From Winogradskyella litoriviva (GTDB lineage: Bacteria > Bacteroidota > Bacteroidia > Flavobacteriales > Flavobacteriaceae): a DNA stretch of 64,000 nt. The position numbers and the translations under genes are program-made. The notes below the pieces were generated by a model. The model was given only the letters and a program-made list of their open reading frames with translations. It made no database searches and was not told where the DNA came from. Below are positions 27,652-35,093 of this stretch, one piece after another. Every line of letters starts with the position of its first letter. Position 1 is the first letter of the stretch. The stretch spans positions 124,001 through 188,000 of the forward strand of contig NZ_JABRWQ010000004.1 of assembly GCF_013249065.1 (NCBI RefSeq). Direction: 5' to 3'.

Positions 27652-28488
27652 CTATTTTTGCGTTTCTAATTCCTTGTTTTTTAGAAGTAAAGCAACAATT
27701 TCTCCATATTTATCACCTAATCTTAATAGTCCAGATGCATCATAGTGCAGATTATCAGGTTGTTTGCTAAGTTGGTCTGTGTTAATATAAAAAGTATTGG
27801 GAACAGATAGGCTTATTGCGGATTGTGCTTTTTGAATATTTGAGACGAATTTATGTTCATTTGTTTTTGGGTTTACCTTTCCGTATATAACAGGTAGGTC
27901 TGGATTTTTGAAATCTTTTCGTACTTTATTAATAAGTAATTTAAAATTTTCTTCATAAGATTCTGAGTTGAATTTGTATCTAGCGTCAGTTTCTCCTTGC
28001 ATCCATAAAAAAGCAATTGGTTTTGTTTTGTATTTAAAGGTTAAGCTGTCGGTCATTTTTATGAATTTGCCGTACAAATTTCCAAAATCAACACTTCTCT
28101 TGATATTAGAATCAACTTCGGGTAGCCAATCAGTAATTGAGGAGCCTCCAACAGCATACTTAATGATTAAAAAGTTTAAAGCAGGAAAGGAGTCATTTAA
28201 CACTCTAGATAGGCCTACTTCTGGCCCAAAAGAATAATTTAATAATCTTTTTAATCGTGTATTAGCACTGTAATTGTGGTAAGTTATATTGTTAGGTAAA
28301 TAAAAAGAACTTAACTCAGAAACCTCGCCTAAGCCTACCATGTTAGATTGGCCAGCCATTAAGATAACTTGATAATTTTTATTGACATCAAGATTCGAGT
28401 TGTAATTAAGTCGCTGTTTGTTTTCGTTACAGCTTGATAGTATAATTAAGGATTTTAAAGCATAAATTATTTTATTTCTAAAGGACAT
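27652..28488 (-). CDS. Lipoprotein, sialate O-acetylesterase-like (SASA/SGNH)
   Basis: 278 residues. A short lipoprotein signal has lipobox LSSC, cysteine at residue 20. VILMAGQSNMVGLGE near 41-55 holds the SGNH nucleophile Ser48. FLWMQGETDAR near 161-171 and the C-terminal DNLHYDASG supply the glutamate/glutamine and His positions of the SASA family (carbohydrate acetyl esterases). The ATG directly follows the stop of the TerC gene. An acetyl esterase upstream of two acyltransferase pairs suggests a system to add and remove O-acetyl groups on a surface glycan; this is an inference. Confidence 0.85.
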   Translation of the reverse strand: MSFRNKIIYALKSLIILSSCNENKQRLNYNSNLDVNKNYQVILMAGQSNMVGLGEVSELSSFYLPNNITYHNYSANTRLKRLLNYSFGPEVGLSRVLNDSFPALNFLIIKYAVGGSSITDWLPEVDSNIKRSVDFGNLYGKFIKMTDSLTFKYKTKPIAFLWMQGETDARYKFNSESYEENFKLLINKVRKDFKNPDLPVIYGKVNPKTNEHKFVSNIQKAQSAISLSVPNTFYINTDQLSKQPDNLHYDASGLLRLGDKYGEIVALLLKNKELETQK

Positions 28489-29268
28489 TTATTTTTTAGT
28501 TTTAAAATTCAAAAATTCAACAAAAAGGGAGAATGCAATGGCAAAGTATAAGTAGCCTTTAGGAATAGCTCCTACGGTTTTACCAAATAACTCAGTATGT
28601 GAGAGATGAGCCGCTTCTGTGATAAGCATAAAACCAATTAAGATTAAAAATGCAAGTCCTAAAATTTGAATACTTGGATGAGTGTCTATGAATTTACGAA
28701 TTGGATTTGCAAATCCTATCATTATGCCTATTGAAATCATAACTGCAATTATCATTAATACTAATGTGTAATTGTGGTTTTCATGTAACCCATTAGTCAT
28801 TCCTACAGCTGTAAGTATAGAATCGATTGAAAATATAAAGTCTATAATTACAATTTGTACAATGGCATTACTTAGGGATTTTATGACCTTAGATTTTGCT
28901 TCTTTTTCGTCATGTGAAGGGTCTTCAACTTTTTCTCTTATTTCAGTAGTACTTTTGTAGATTAAGAAAAGTCCTCCAGCAAATAGTATGAGTGCTTGCC
29001 AGCTTATGCCAACAGAGAGCCATGCTGTTTCAATAGAATAAAAAGGTTTGCTAAGCCCAACTAAAAAGGATACAAAAAACAATAGAATAATTCGCTGTAC
29101 CATTGCTAATATCAGCCCTATATTCGTTGCTTTATTTCTTTGTTCTTCAGGTAGTTTATTTGCTGCGATAGAAATAAACACTATATTATCTATACCTAAA
29201 ATAATCTCTAAGAAAGTCAAGGTTAATAATGCCATTATAGCATCAGATGTTAATAGAAAATCAAGCAT
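28489..29268 (-). CDS. TerC family integral membrane protein
   Basis: 259 residues, about seven membrane segments. Family hallmarks are TFLEIILGIDNIVFISI near 18-34 and DFIFSIDSILTAVGMTNG near 142-159, with the paired acidic residues thought to handle metal ions. TerC proteins are linked to tellurite resistance and to manganese/calcium efflux. It is preceded by four bases from the upstream lipoprotein stop, so the two are probably in one operon. Substrate not known. Confidence 0.9.
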   Translation of the reverse strand: MLDFLLTSDAIMALLTLTFLEIILGIDNIVFISIAANKLPEEQRNKATNIGLILAMVQRIILLFFVSFLVGLSKPFYSIETAWLSVGISWQALILFAGGLFLIYKSTTEIREKVEDPSHDEKEAKSKVIKSLSNAIVQIVIIDFIFSIDSILTAVGMTNGLHENHNYTLVLMIIAVMISIGIMIGFANPIRKFIDTHPSIQILGLAFLILIGFMLITEAAHLSHTELFGKTVGAIPKGYLYFAIAFSLFVEFLNFKTKK

Positions 29269-29272
29269 AATT

Positions 29273-29659
29273 CTAGTCTATTTTTTTAGCAATTCCTTGC
29301 TCGGTATTTAATGGCTTATTGGGTCTTTTTACCGCAAGTTTGTATTCAAACGTATATGAGTCTGCTGTAGTTGTTAAAATTTTCATATGGATTGCATCTT
29401 TTTCAGAATTACTGGTAGGATGCAGTTTTTTAAGAATAAACTCGCAATCGTTAATCCATCGAATAGAAGAAGAGTCTGCTTTTCCTTCATGGTAATCAAT
29501 GTTAAAGTCTTTGGTGCGCTTAAATCTTGATGTCTGTTTTACACCATTGAGCATATAGGTAAACTCAAATGTACCTGTTTTAAAGTCCGAACATTTTCGT
29601 TCAACAGAGTAGCAACTTGTTAATAATGATAATAGCAGTATAGCTAAAAACACTTTCAT
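29273..29659 (-). CDS. Lipoprotein of unknown function
   Basis: 128 residues. Lipobox LTSC gives the acylated cysteine at residue 16. The mature part (CSDFKTGTFEFTYMLNGVKQTSRFKR, SIRWINDCEFILKK) is beta-rich with two further cysteines and may form a small barrel. I do not recognise a family with certainty. It lies directly upstream of terC, four bases away. A -7 element, TATCTTTG, sits at 29674-29681. Confidence 0.75.
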   Translation of the reverse strand: MKVFLAILLLSLLTSCYSVERKCSDFKTGTFEFTYMLNGVKQTSRFKRTKDFNIDYHEGKADSSSIRWINDCEFILKKLHPTSNSEKDAIHMKILTTTADSYTFEYKLAVKRPNKPLNTEQGIAKKID

Positions 29660-29673
29660 AATTTGTCTTTTTA

Positions 29674-29681
29674 CAAAGATA
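29674..29681 (-). promoter_or_regulatory. Predicted -7 element (TATCTTTG) for the lipoprotein-terC operon
   Basis: The minus strand reads TATCTTTG, matching TAnnTTTG, with a leader of about 8-10 bases before the ATG at 29659. A clear -33 box is not visible. Confidence 0.45.
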
Positions 29682-29700
29682 ATAAATAGCTAATCGAAAA

Positions 29701-30084
29701 TTATGGTTTGTAACTTTTAAAAGTTCCATCTTTAAAAAAGATAACTATTTTCTCAATTTCTGAGTTCTCATTTGAAATAGGCTTTATGGAATCTGACTTT
29801 TTGGTTTCGAGATTAGCCGCTGTAAGATTCGGGTCTGGTAAAGTTGAAGTTTTAGAGATATTAGGAAATTGTCCTTTGCCATTCATTAGCCAATACAAAT
29901 CTACTTCTGGATAGGTGTGAAGTATCTTCATTACAAAGTCTAAACTGGGTTTATTTCTTCCTGATAAAATATGCGAAATACTAGAACGTTGCACTCCGAT
30001 TTTTTCAGCAAAACTCGAGGCTGTTTCGCTGTAGTAATCTATGACTTTTTGAAGACGTTTAGTAAAATCGATAGAGTTTATCAT
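29701..30084 (-). CDS. XRE-family HTH transcriptional regulator
   Basis: 127 residues. A lambda-repressor-like HTH spans about 8-62, with recognition-helix region FAEKIGVQRSSISHILSGRNKPSLDFVMKIL. The C-terminal 50 residues are polar and unstructured-looking, without a peptidase or ligand domain. The start codon itself touches an operator half site (ATTGTAAAC), and a further site covers its own -7 element, so autoregulation is likely. It is divergent from the M14 peptidase gene, whose promoter has three similar sites. It probably controls both genes; this is an inference from the shared palindromes. Confidence 0.88.
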   Translation of the reverse strand: MINSIDFTKRLQKVIDYYSETASSFAEKIGVQRSSISHILSGRNKPSLDFVMKILHTYPEVDLYWLMNGKGQFPNISKTSTLPDPNLTAANLETKKSDSIKPISNENSEIEKIVIFFKDGTFKSYKP

Positions 30085-30126
30085 TGTAAACTATAGAGTT
30101 TTGTATTTGGTTATACAAATGTAAAC
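30083..30126. promoter_or_regulatory. XRE operator sites and -7 element at the regulator promoter
   Basis: ATTGTAAAC (30083-30091) lies at the regulator start codon. GGTTATACAAATGTAAAC (30109-30126) carries the arms seen at the other sites. On the minus strand this second site holds TACATTTG (30116-30123), the -7 element of the regulator gene. A bound repressor would cover the promoter. Confidence 0.55.
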
Positions 30127-30300
30127 AATCGTAATTGATTTTTAATAAAAACTGTAATTAATCTTTACTTGTATTTAAATAAATAATTTAACAAAAAACA
30201 CATAAGTACCTGATTAAAAAATAAATATATTTAAATTATAATAATATCATTGATTTTATTTTTAAATGAGTTGATTTGTTGTTTTTCTTATTGCTATTCT

Positions 30301-30374
30301 GTTTACCAATGTAACATATTTAGTGTTTTTACTTGTTTACAATTGTAAAATTTCAAATGATTACATTTGTAACC
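30301..30374. promoter_or_regulatory. Three palindromic XRE operator-like sites over the M14 peptidase promoter
   Basis: Three related sites occur: GTTTACCAATGTAAC (30301-30315), TTTACAATTGTAAA (30336-30349, a perfect 14-base palindrome) and GATTACATTTGTAACC (30359-30374, arms TTACA and TGTAA). The last contains TACATTTG (30362-30369), the -7 element for the peptidase gene. The common core is TTACAnnTGTAA, and centres are about 34 and 24 bases apart. The 304-base gap between the genes otherwise holds only AT-rich sequence. Confidence 0.65.
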
Positions 30375-30388
30375 AATATTTTAACCTC

Positions 30389-31534
30389 ATGAATTTAGAC
30401 CTTTTAAATACGGCATTTAATTCTGTTAGAACTTCAGAGTTGCATGGTCGATATATTACCAATTTTCATATTGAAAAATGCTTTAATTTATTTTCGAAAT
30501 TTAGAATTTCTACCATTGGAGAATCTGTAGAAAAGCGACCAATTTATAGTTTTAAATTTGGGAGTGGACCTATAAAAATATTATTGTGGTCGCAAATGCA
30601 TGGTAATGAATCAACATCTACAAAAGCACTTTTTGATTGTTTTAAATTGTTTGAAGCAGAAAATAGTCTTGTAGCTACTATTTTGAAAAATTGTACATTG
30701 TTGGTGATTCCAATATTAAATCCTGATGGTGCAGAGAGGTATACACGTCTAAATGCAAATCTTATTGATTTAAATAGAGATGCTCAAAATCTAAGTCAGC
30801 CTGAAAGTAAAGTTTTAAGAGCTGCTTATAACGATTTTAGGCCAAATTATTGTTTTAATCTTCATGGTCAACGTACAATTTTTAGTGCAGGAGAAACAAA
30901 TAATGTGGCAACACTTTCGTTTTTGTCACCTGCAGAAAATGAAGAGCGTACGCTTACTCAGAACAGGAAGGTGGCTATGACTATTATTTCTGATATAAAC
31001 GATTTACTTCAGCAAGAGATACCAAATGCAGTTGGGCGATACGATGATGGCTTTAATATTAATTGTGTGGGTGATACATTTCAAAATTTTGGCGTTCCTA
31101 CAATATTATATGAAGCGGGTCATTATGCAAATGATTATAGTAGGGAAATTGTGAGGCGCTTTATGTTTATTGCTTTGTTAAAAGGGTTGAATGTTATTGC
31201 TAACGGAATAAGTTATGATAAACACAAGGCATATTTTAAAATTCCAGAAAACGCAAAATGCTTTTATGATGTAATTATTAGAAATGCTAAATGTAAAATC
31301 TCAGATAATGAAGTTGTTGATATTGCATTTCAATTCCAAGAAGTTTTAATTGATGGAGTTGTTGACTTTATACCTAAAGTTGAAGCAATTTCTAAAATGA
31401 ACTTAAAATTTGGGCATAAAGAAATTGACGCCAAAGGTAAAATGGTAACAACTACAGAAAATTCTGAGTTAAATGTAGGTAGCGAAATCGATTTCGTATT
31501 GTTAAATAAGGAAAGAATCTCTCTATATTCTTAA
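30389..31534 (+). CDS. M14 family zinc carboxypeptidase-like protein
   Basis: 381 residues from the ATG of MNLDLLNTAF. The longer frame to 30323 runs through the operators and is rejected. Zinc ligands are the HxxE in QMHGNES (His71, Glu74) and His159 in NLHGQR. Substrate-binding NPDG and LNRDAQ, and the catalytic Glu242 in ILYEAGHY, are all present. There is no signal peptide, so the enzyme is cytoplasmic. That points to a peptide or amidated metabolite rather than extracellular protein as substrate. The C-terminal 100 residues look beta-rich. It is followed by an Lrp regulator 74 bases later. Confidence 0.88.
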   Translation: MNLDLLNTAFNSVRTSELHGRYITNFHIEKCFNLFSKFRISTIGESVEKRPIYSFKFGSGPIKILLWSQMHGNESTSTKALFDCFKLFEAENSLVATILKNCTLLVIPILNPDGAERYTRLNANLIDLNRDAQNLSQPESKVLRAAYNDFRPNYCFNLHGQRTIFSAGETNNVATLSFLSPAENEERTLTQNRKVAMTIISDINDLLQQEIPNAVGRYDDGFNINCVGDTFQNFGVPTILYEAGHYANDYSREIVRRFMFIALLKGLNVIANGISYDKHKAYFKIPENAKCFYDVIIRNAKCKISDNEVVDIAFQFQEVLIDGVVDFIPKVEAISKMNLKFGHKEIDAKGKMVTTTENSELNVGSEIDFVLLNKERISLYS

Positions 31535-31575
31535 AATAATTCAATTTTAATGCGTTATCGTTAGAATAAATGTCT

Positions 31576-31583
31576 TATTTTTG
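31576..31583 (+). promoter_or_regulatory. Predicted -7 element (TATTTTTG) for the Lrp regulator
   Basis: TATTTTTG followed by CG is an exact TAnnTTTG match. The leader would be about 20 bases to the ATG at 31609. This suggests the regulator has its own promoter even though it trails the peptidase gene. Confidence 0.5.
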
Positions 31584-31608
31584 CGTTTAATCTAAAGATT
31601 ATTAAATA

Positions 31609-32088
31609 ATGGCAAAGTTTAAATTAGATGAAGTTGATCATCAAATTCTCGATATGCTTATCGACAACACACGTATTCCTTTTACAGATATTGCAAAGAA
31701 ATTATTGATTTCTGCAGGAACCGTTCACGTTAGAGTTAAGAAAATGGAAGAAGCAGGAATTATAAGAGGTTCTTCATTAACATTAGATTACCACAAGTTA
31801 GATTATTCATTTATTGCATATGTGGGTGTGTTTTTGCAAAATACGTCTCAAACTAAGTTTGTTTTAGAACGTATTAATGAAATCCCATACGTAACTGTTG
31901 CGCACATAACAACTGGGAAGTTTAATATTTTCTGCAAGATTAGAGCAAAAGACACTATGCATGCTAAAGAGGTGATTTTTATGTTGGATGATATTGATGG
32001 TGTTTATAGAACAGAAACTATGATTTCATTAGAAGAAAGTCTTAACGATAAAAAACGTTTAATGCATACTATTTTTAATGAATTGTAA
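31609..32088 (+). CDS. Lrp/AsnC family transcriptional regulator
   Basis: 159 residues. An N-terminal AsnC-type HTH (about 8-60: LDEVDHQILDMLIDNTRIPFTDIAKKL, SAGTVHVRVKKMEEAGII) is followed by a RAM/ACT-like ligand domain (VAHITTGKFNIFCKIRAKD, VYRTETMISLEES). Such proteins sense amino acids and form octamers. Targets cannot be read from the sequence. It ends just before a strong terminator. Confidence 0.93.
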   Translation: MAKFKLDEVDHQILDMLIDNTRIPFTDIAKKLLISAGTVHVRVKKMEEAGIIRGSSLTLDYHKLDYSFIAYVGVFLQNTSQTKFVLERINEIPYVTVAHITTGKFNIFCKIRAKDTMHAKEVIFMLDDIDGVYRTETMISLEESLNDKKRLMHTIFNEL

Positions 32089-32106
32089 TCAATCTTTTAA
32101 ATAATA

Positions 32107-32142
32107 CAAAAGCCCTATGTTTAGTTACTTAGGGCTTTTTTG
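32107..32142 (+). terminator. Intrinsic terminator after the Lrp gene
   Basis: Arms AAAAGCCCTA (32108-32117) and TAGGGCTTTT (32130-32139) pair around a 12-base loop and are followed by further Ts. It lies about 20 bases after the stop. Confidence 0.88.
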
Positions 32143-32166
32143 TTAAACTAATATATTAAGTAATTA

Positions 32167-32673
32167 ATGAAATTAAATGTTAATGAATATAATTCGTATT
32201 ACGAGTCTTATATTGAGAAATCTAATCAAAAACCAATTGTAGAAGGTTTAAGTGATAATTTAGAAAGAATAGTGTTGTTTTTTAGAGCAATACCTAAAGG
32301 GAAGCAAGACTATTCTTATGCTGAAGGCAAATGGACAATAAAAGATATTTTACTTCATATTATTGATACAGAGCGTATTTTTTCATATCGAGCTTTGCGT
32401 ATATCGAGAAACGATAAAACACCTTTGCCTGGTTTTGAGCACAATGATTATGTGTTTAATGCTTCTGCAAGCAATCGCTCATTAGAAAGTCTTTTAGAAG
32501 AGTATACAGCAGTAAGAAAAGCTACAATAGCATTGTATAATAGTTTGAATCCACCAGTTTTATTAGAAATAGGTGAGGCGAGTGGTTTTCCTATATCAGT
32601 TAGAGCTATTGGTTATATAATTACTGGTCATGAGAATCATCATTGTGAAATAATTAAACAGCGTTATCTCTAA
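32167..32673 (+). CDS. DinB family protein
   Basis: 168 residues, a four-helix-bundle protein of the DinB/YfiT type. Metal-binding histidines sit in ILLHIIDTERIFSYRAL (near 60) and ITGHENHHCEIIKQRYL at the C-terminus. FEHNDYVFNAS and WTIKDILLHI are typical. Members include thiol-dependent transferases, but the substrate is not predictable. Its 3' end overlaps that of aroB by four bases in convergent orientation. Confidence 0.9.
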   Translation: MKLNVNEYNSYYESYIEKSNQKPIVEGLSDNLERIVLFFRAIPKGKQDYSYAEGKWTIKDILLHIIDTERIFSYRALRISRNDKTPLPGFEHNDYVFNASASNRSLESLLEEYTAVRKATIALYNSLNPPVLLEIGEASGFPISVRAIGYIITGHENHHCEIIKQRYL

Positions 32674-33740
32674 TTATTATAATTAATAAAAGCTTCTGTA
32701 ATGAGTTCATTGCTAACCACGCAATCTATTTTAGGTTGCCCTATAGCTTCAAGAAGTACAAATTTAACAACACCATGACTATTCTTTTTATCGTATTTCA
32801 ATAAGTTTATAATGGCTTTTTGGTCGTTTTCTGTTATTTTAACTTTTGTAAATGTTTTTAAGATTCCGTTGGTAATAATTTCTAACTCTTCATTAGATAA
32901 TCCACAAGTTTTTGTAGATAAATAAGCTTCTAAAAGCATTCCTATAGCAATAGCTTCGCCATGTAGTAAAGGAGTTTTATCAGCATTTTCTAAAAAATAA
33001 CTCTCAATTGCATGGCCTAAAGTGTGACCAAAATTTAATATTTTTCTTAAGCCTTGTTCTGTTGGGTCAGATGTCACTACTTTGTTTTTTATTACAACAG
33101 AATCGTATATTAATTGATCTAAATCAGAAATATCTAAAGCTTCTAAGTGAGTTAATGTATTCCAGTAATTTTTATCAAAAATTAAACCATGTTTAAGCAT
33201 TTCGGCAAAACCAGAGACCATTTCTTTTGAAGGAAGTGTATCTAGAAAAGATGTATCTATGGCTACCATTTCTCCTTCATTTATAACGCCAATTTGATTT
33301 TTTAGTGCACCTAAATCAACTCCAGTTTTCCCACCAACTGAGGCATCAACCATTGCTAATAGCGAAGTTGGTACATTTATATAAGAAATACCACGCATAT
33401 ATGTACTAGCCACAAAACCACCTAAATCCGTAACAACACCACCTCCTAAGTTTATTAATAAACTTTTACGGTCGGCATTATATTCTGATAGTGCTTCCCA
33501 AACACCTGTGCAAATATCAATTGTTTTATGTTCTTCACCGTTAGGCATTTCCATTACTTCTATTTCTATATTACCAGATTCTATTTGCCCCAAAAAATTA
33601 GGTAAACATGCATCGTGCGTGTTAGTATCAACGAGTATAAATATTTTAGAGGGTTTAGTCGTTTCTATGTACTTATTTATTTCGGTATAGACTTCGGAAT
33701 TAAAATAAACAATTGCGTTTTTAGTTGAAATAGAATTCAT
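32670..33740 (-). CDS. aroB: 3-dehydroquinate synthase
   Basis: 356 residues. It converts DAHP to 3-dehydroquinate in the shikimate pathway. NAD-binding NLGGGVVTDLGGFVAS is near 97-112, and MVDASVGGKTGVD is near 131. Metal ligands are the Glu in SGFAEMLKHGLI and the histidines in NFGHTLGHAIE and LLHGEAIAIG. Length and motifs are complete. It is not clustered with other aro genes here. Its start faces the proline dehydrogenase gene across a 95-base divergent gap. Confidence 0.95.
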   Translation of the reverse strand: MNSISTKNAIVYFNSEVYTEINKYIETTKPSKIFILVDTNTHDACLPNFLGQIESGNIEIEVMEMPNGEEHKTIDICTGVWEALSEYNADRKSLLINLGGGVVTDLGGFVASTYMRGISYINVPTSLLAMVDASVGGKTGVDLGALKNQIGVINEGEMVAIDTSFLDTLPSKEMVSGFAEMLKHGLIFDKNYWNTLTHLEALDISDLDQLIYDSVVIKNKVVTSDPTEQGLRKILNFGHTLGHAIESYFLENADKTPLLHGEAIAIGMLLEAYLSTKTCGLSNEELEIITNGILKTFTKVKITENDQKAIINLLKYDKKNSHGVVKFVLLEAIGQPKIDCVVSNELITEAFINYNN

Positions 33741-33835
33741 TTTATTTTATCTAATTTAATGACGTGAAAATACTTCCTTTTTCATAAAAAAAGAACCTAA
33801 TAATAAATATATTTGTTTTTATAAAATATTTTTTA

Positions 33836-35008
33836 ATGATAAATCGATCTCTTTTTGAAAATACAGAAACGGCTTTTGTTCTTAAGTCGGATTCAGCTCT
33901 AGAACGTGCTTATTTTTTATTTAAAATGATTTCTTCGCAACCTTTAGTACGTATAGGTACTGCAGCAACAAATTTTGCGCTAAAAGCGCATTTACCCGTT
34001 GAAGGGTTGATTAGATCTACAGTGTTTGACCATTTTTGTGGTGGTGTAAATGAGGATGATTGCTTAACTGTTATTGATAATTTATATACAAAAGGCGTTA
34101 GTTCTGTCTTAGATTATTCTGTGGAAGGAAAAGCAGAAGAATCACAATTTGATAATGCTTTAAATAAAATTTTAAAAATTATTGACTTTTGTGATGAGAA
34201 GGAAGCTATGCCCATTGTTGTTTTTAAGCCTACCGGTTTTGGGCGTTTATTTTTATATCAAAAGAAGACAGAAGGTATTGAGTTAACAAAAGACGAGCAG
34301 GCAGAATGGAATAGAATAGAAGAACGTTTTGATGCGGTTTGCAAACTTGCTAAAGCAAAAGATGTAGAAGTATTAATTGATGCCGAAGAAAGTTGGATGC
34401 AAGATGCTGCCGATGTTTTGGTTGAAAAAATGATGCAACGTTATAATAAAGATGTCACTATAGTTTATAACACATTGCAACTCTATCGTTGGGATCGTTT
34501 TGACTATTTGAAAAGCTTACACCAAAGAGCAAAAAATAAAGGTTTTAAAATAGGAGTAAAGATTGTTAGAGGAGCATATATGGAGAAGGAGCGTGAGAGA
34601 GCCGTTGAAAAAGGTTATGAGTCTCCAATTTGTGAAAACAAAAAAGCAACTGATGATAATTTTGACGACACATTAAGTTATATTATTCAAAATTTAAATG
34701 ATATTTCTGTTTTTATTGGTACACATAATGAATTGAGTTGTTATTTGGCCATGGAGCTAATGGAAAGGCATAATATTTCTAAACGAGATAATAATGTTTG
34801 GTTTGGTCAATTGTATGGTATGAGTGACCATATAAGCTTTAATTTAGCGGCAGAAGGTTATAATGTAGCTAAATATATTCCTTTTGGCCCTGTAAAAGAT
34901 GTTATGCCTTATTTAATTAGAAGGGCTGAAGAAAACACATCGGTTGCAGGACAAACTAGTAGAGAATTAACTCTAATAAAAACAGAGAAAAAAAGACGCA
35001 AGTTGTAA
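33836..35008 (+). CDS. Proline dehydrogenase family protein
   Basis: 390 residues, a single-domain FAD proline dehydrogenase that oxidises proline to pyrroline-5-carboxylate. Barrel motifs are VFKPTGFGR, VLIDAEESWMQ, KIGVKIVRGAYMEKERERA near 240 and the C-terminal FGQLYGMSDHISFNLA and YIPFGPVKDVMPYLIRRAEENTSV. The pyrroline-5-carboxylate dehydrogenase partner is not in the window, as expected for species with separate genes. A strong terminator follows. Confidence 0.93.
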   Translation: MINRSLFENTETAFVLKSDSALERAYFLFKMISSQPLVRIGTAATNFALKAHLPVEGLIRSTVFDHFCGGVNEDDCLTVIDNLYTKGVSSVLDYSVEGKAEESQFDNALNKILKIIDFCDEKEAMPIVVFKPTGFGRLFLYQKKTEGIELTKDEQAEWNRIEERFDAVCKLAKAKDVEVLIDAEESWMQDAADVLVEKMMQRYNKDVTIVYNTLQLYRWDRFDYLKSLHQRAKNKGFKIGVKIVRGAYMEKERERAVEKGYESPICENKKATDDNFDDTLSYIIQNLNDISVFIGTHNELSCYLAMELMERHNISKRDNNVWFGQLYGMSDHISFNLAAEGYNVAKYIPFGPVKDVMPYLIRRAEENTSVAGQTSRELTLIKTEKKRRKL

Positions 35009-35032
35009 TTTTAAATTGAACTTTTATAAAAC

Positions 35033-35065
35033 AAAAAAGCCACTTTCGTTAAAAGTGGCTTTTTT
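35033..35065. terminator. Bidirectional intrinsic terminator
   Basis: A perfect 14-base-pair stem, AAAAAAGCCACTTT (35033-35046) and AAAGTGGCTTTTTT (35052-35065), with loop CGTTA. It separates the proline dehydrogenase gene from the convergent exopolysaccharide operon. Confidence 0.92.
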
Positions 35066-35093
35066 GTTTAAATACAATATAGTATACAGTAAA

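Noticed and set aside
30323-30388. Longer start for the M14 peptidase
   Set aside because: The extension runs through two palindromic operators and the -7 element.
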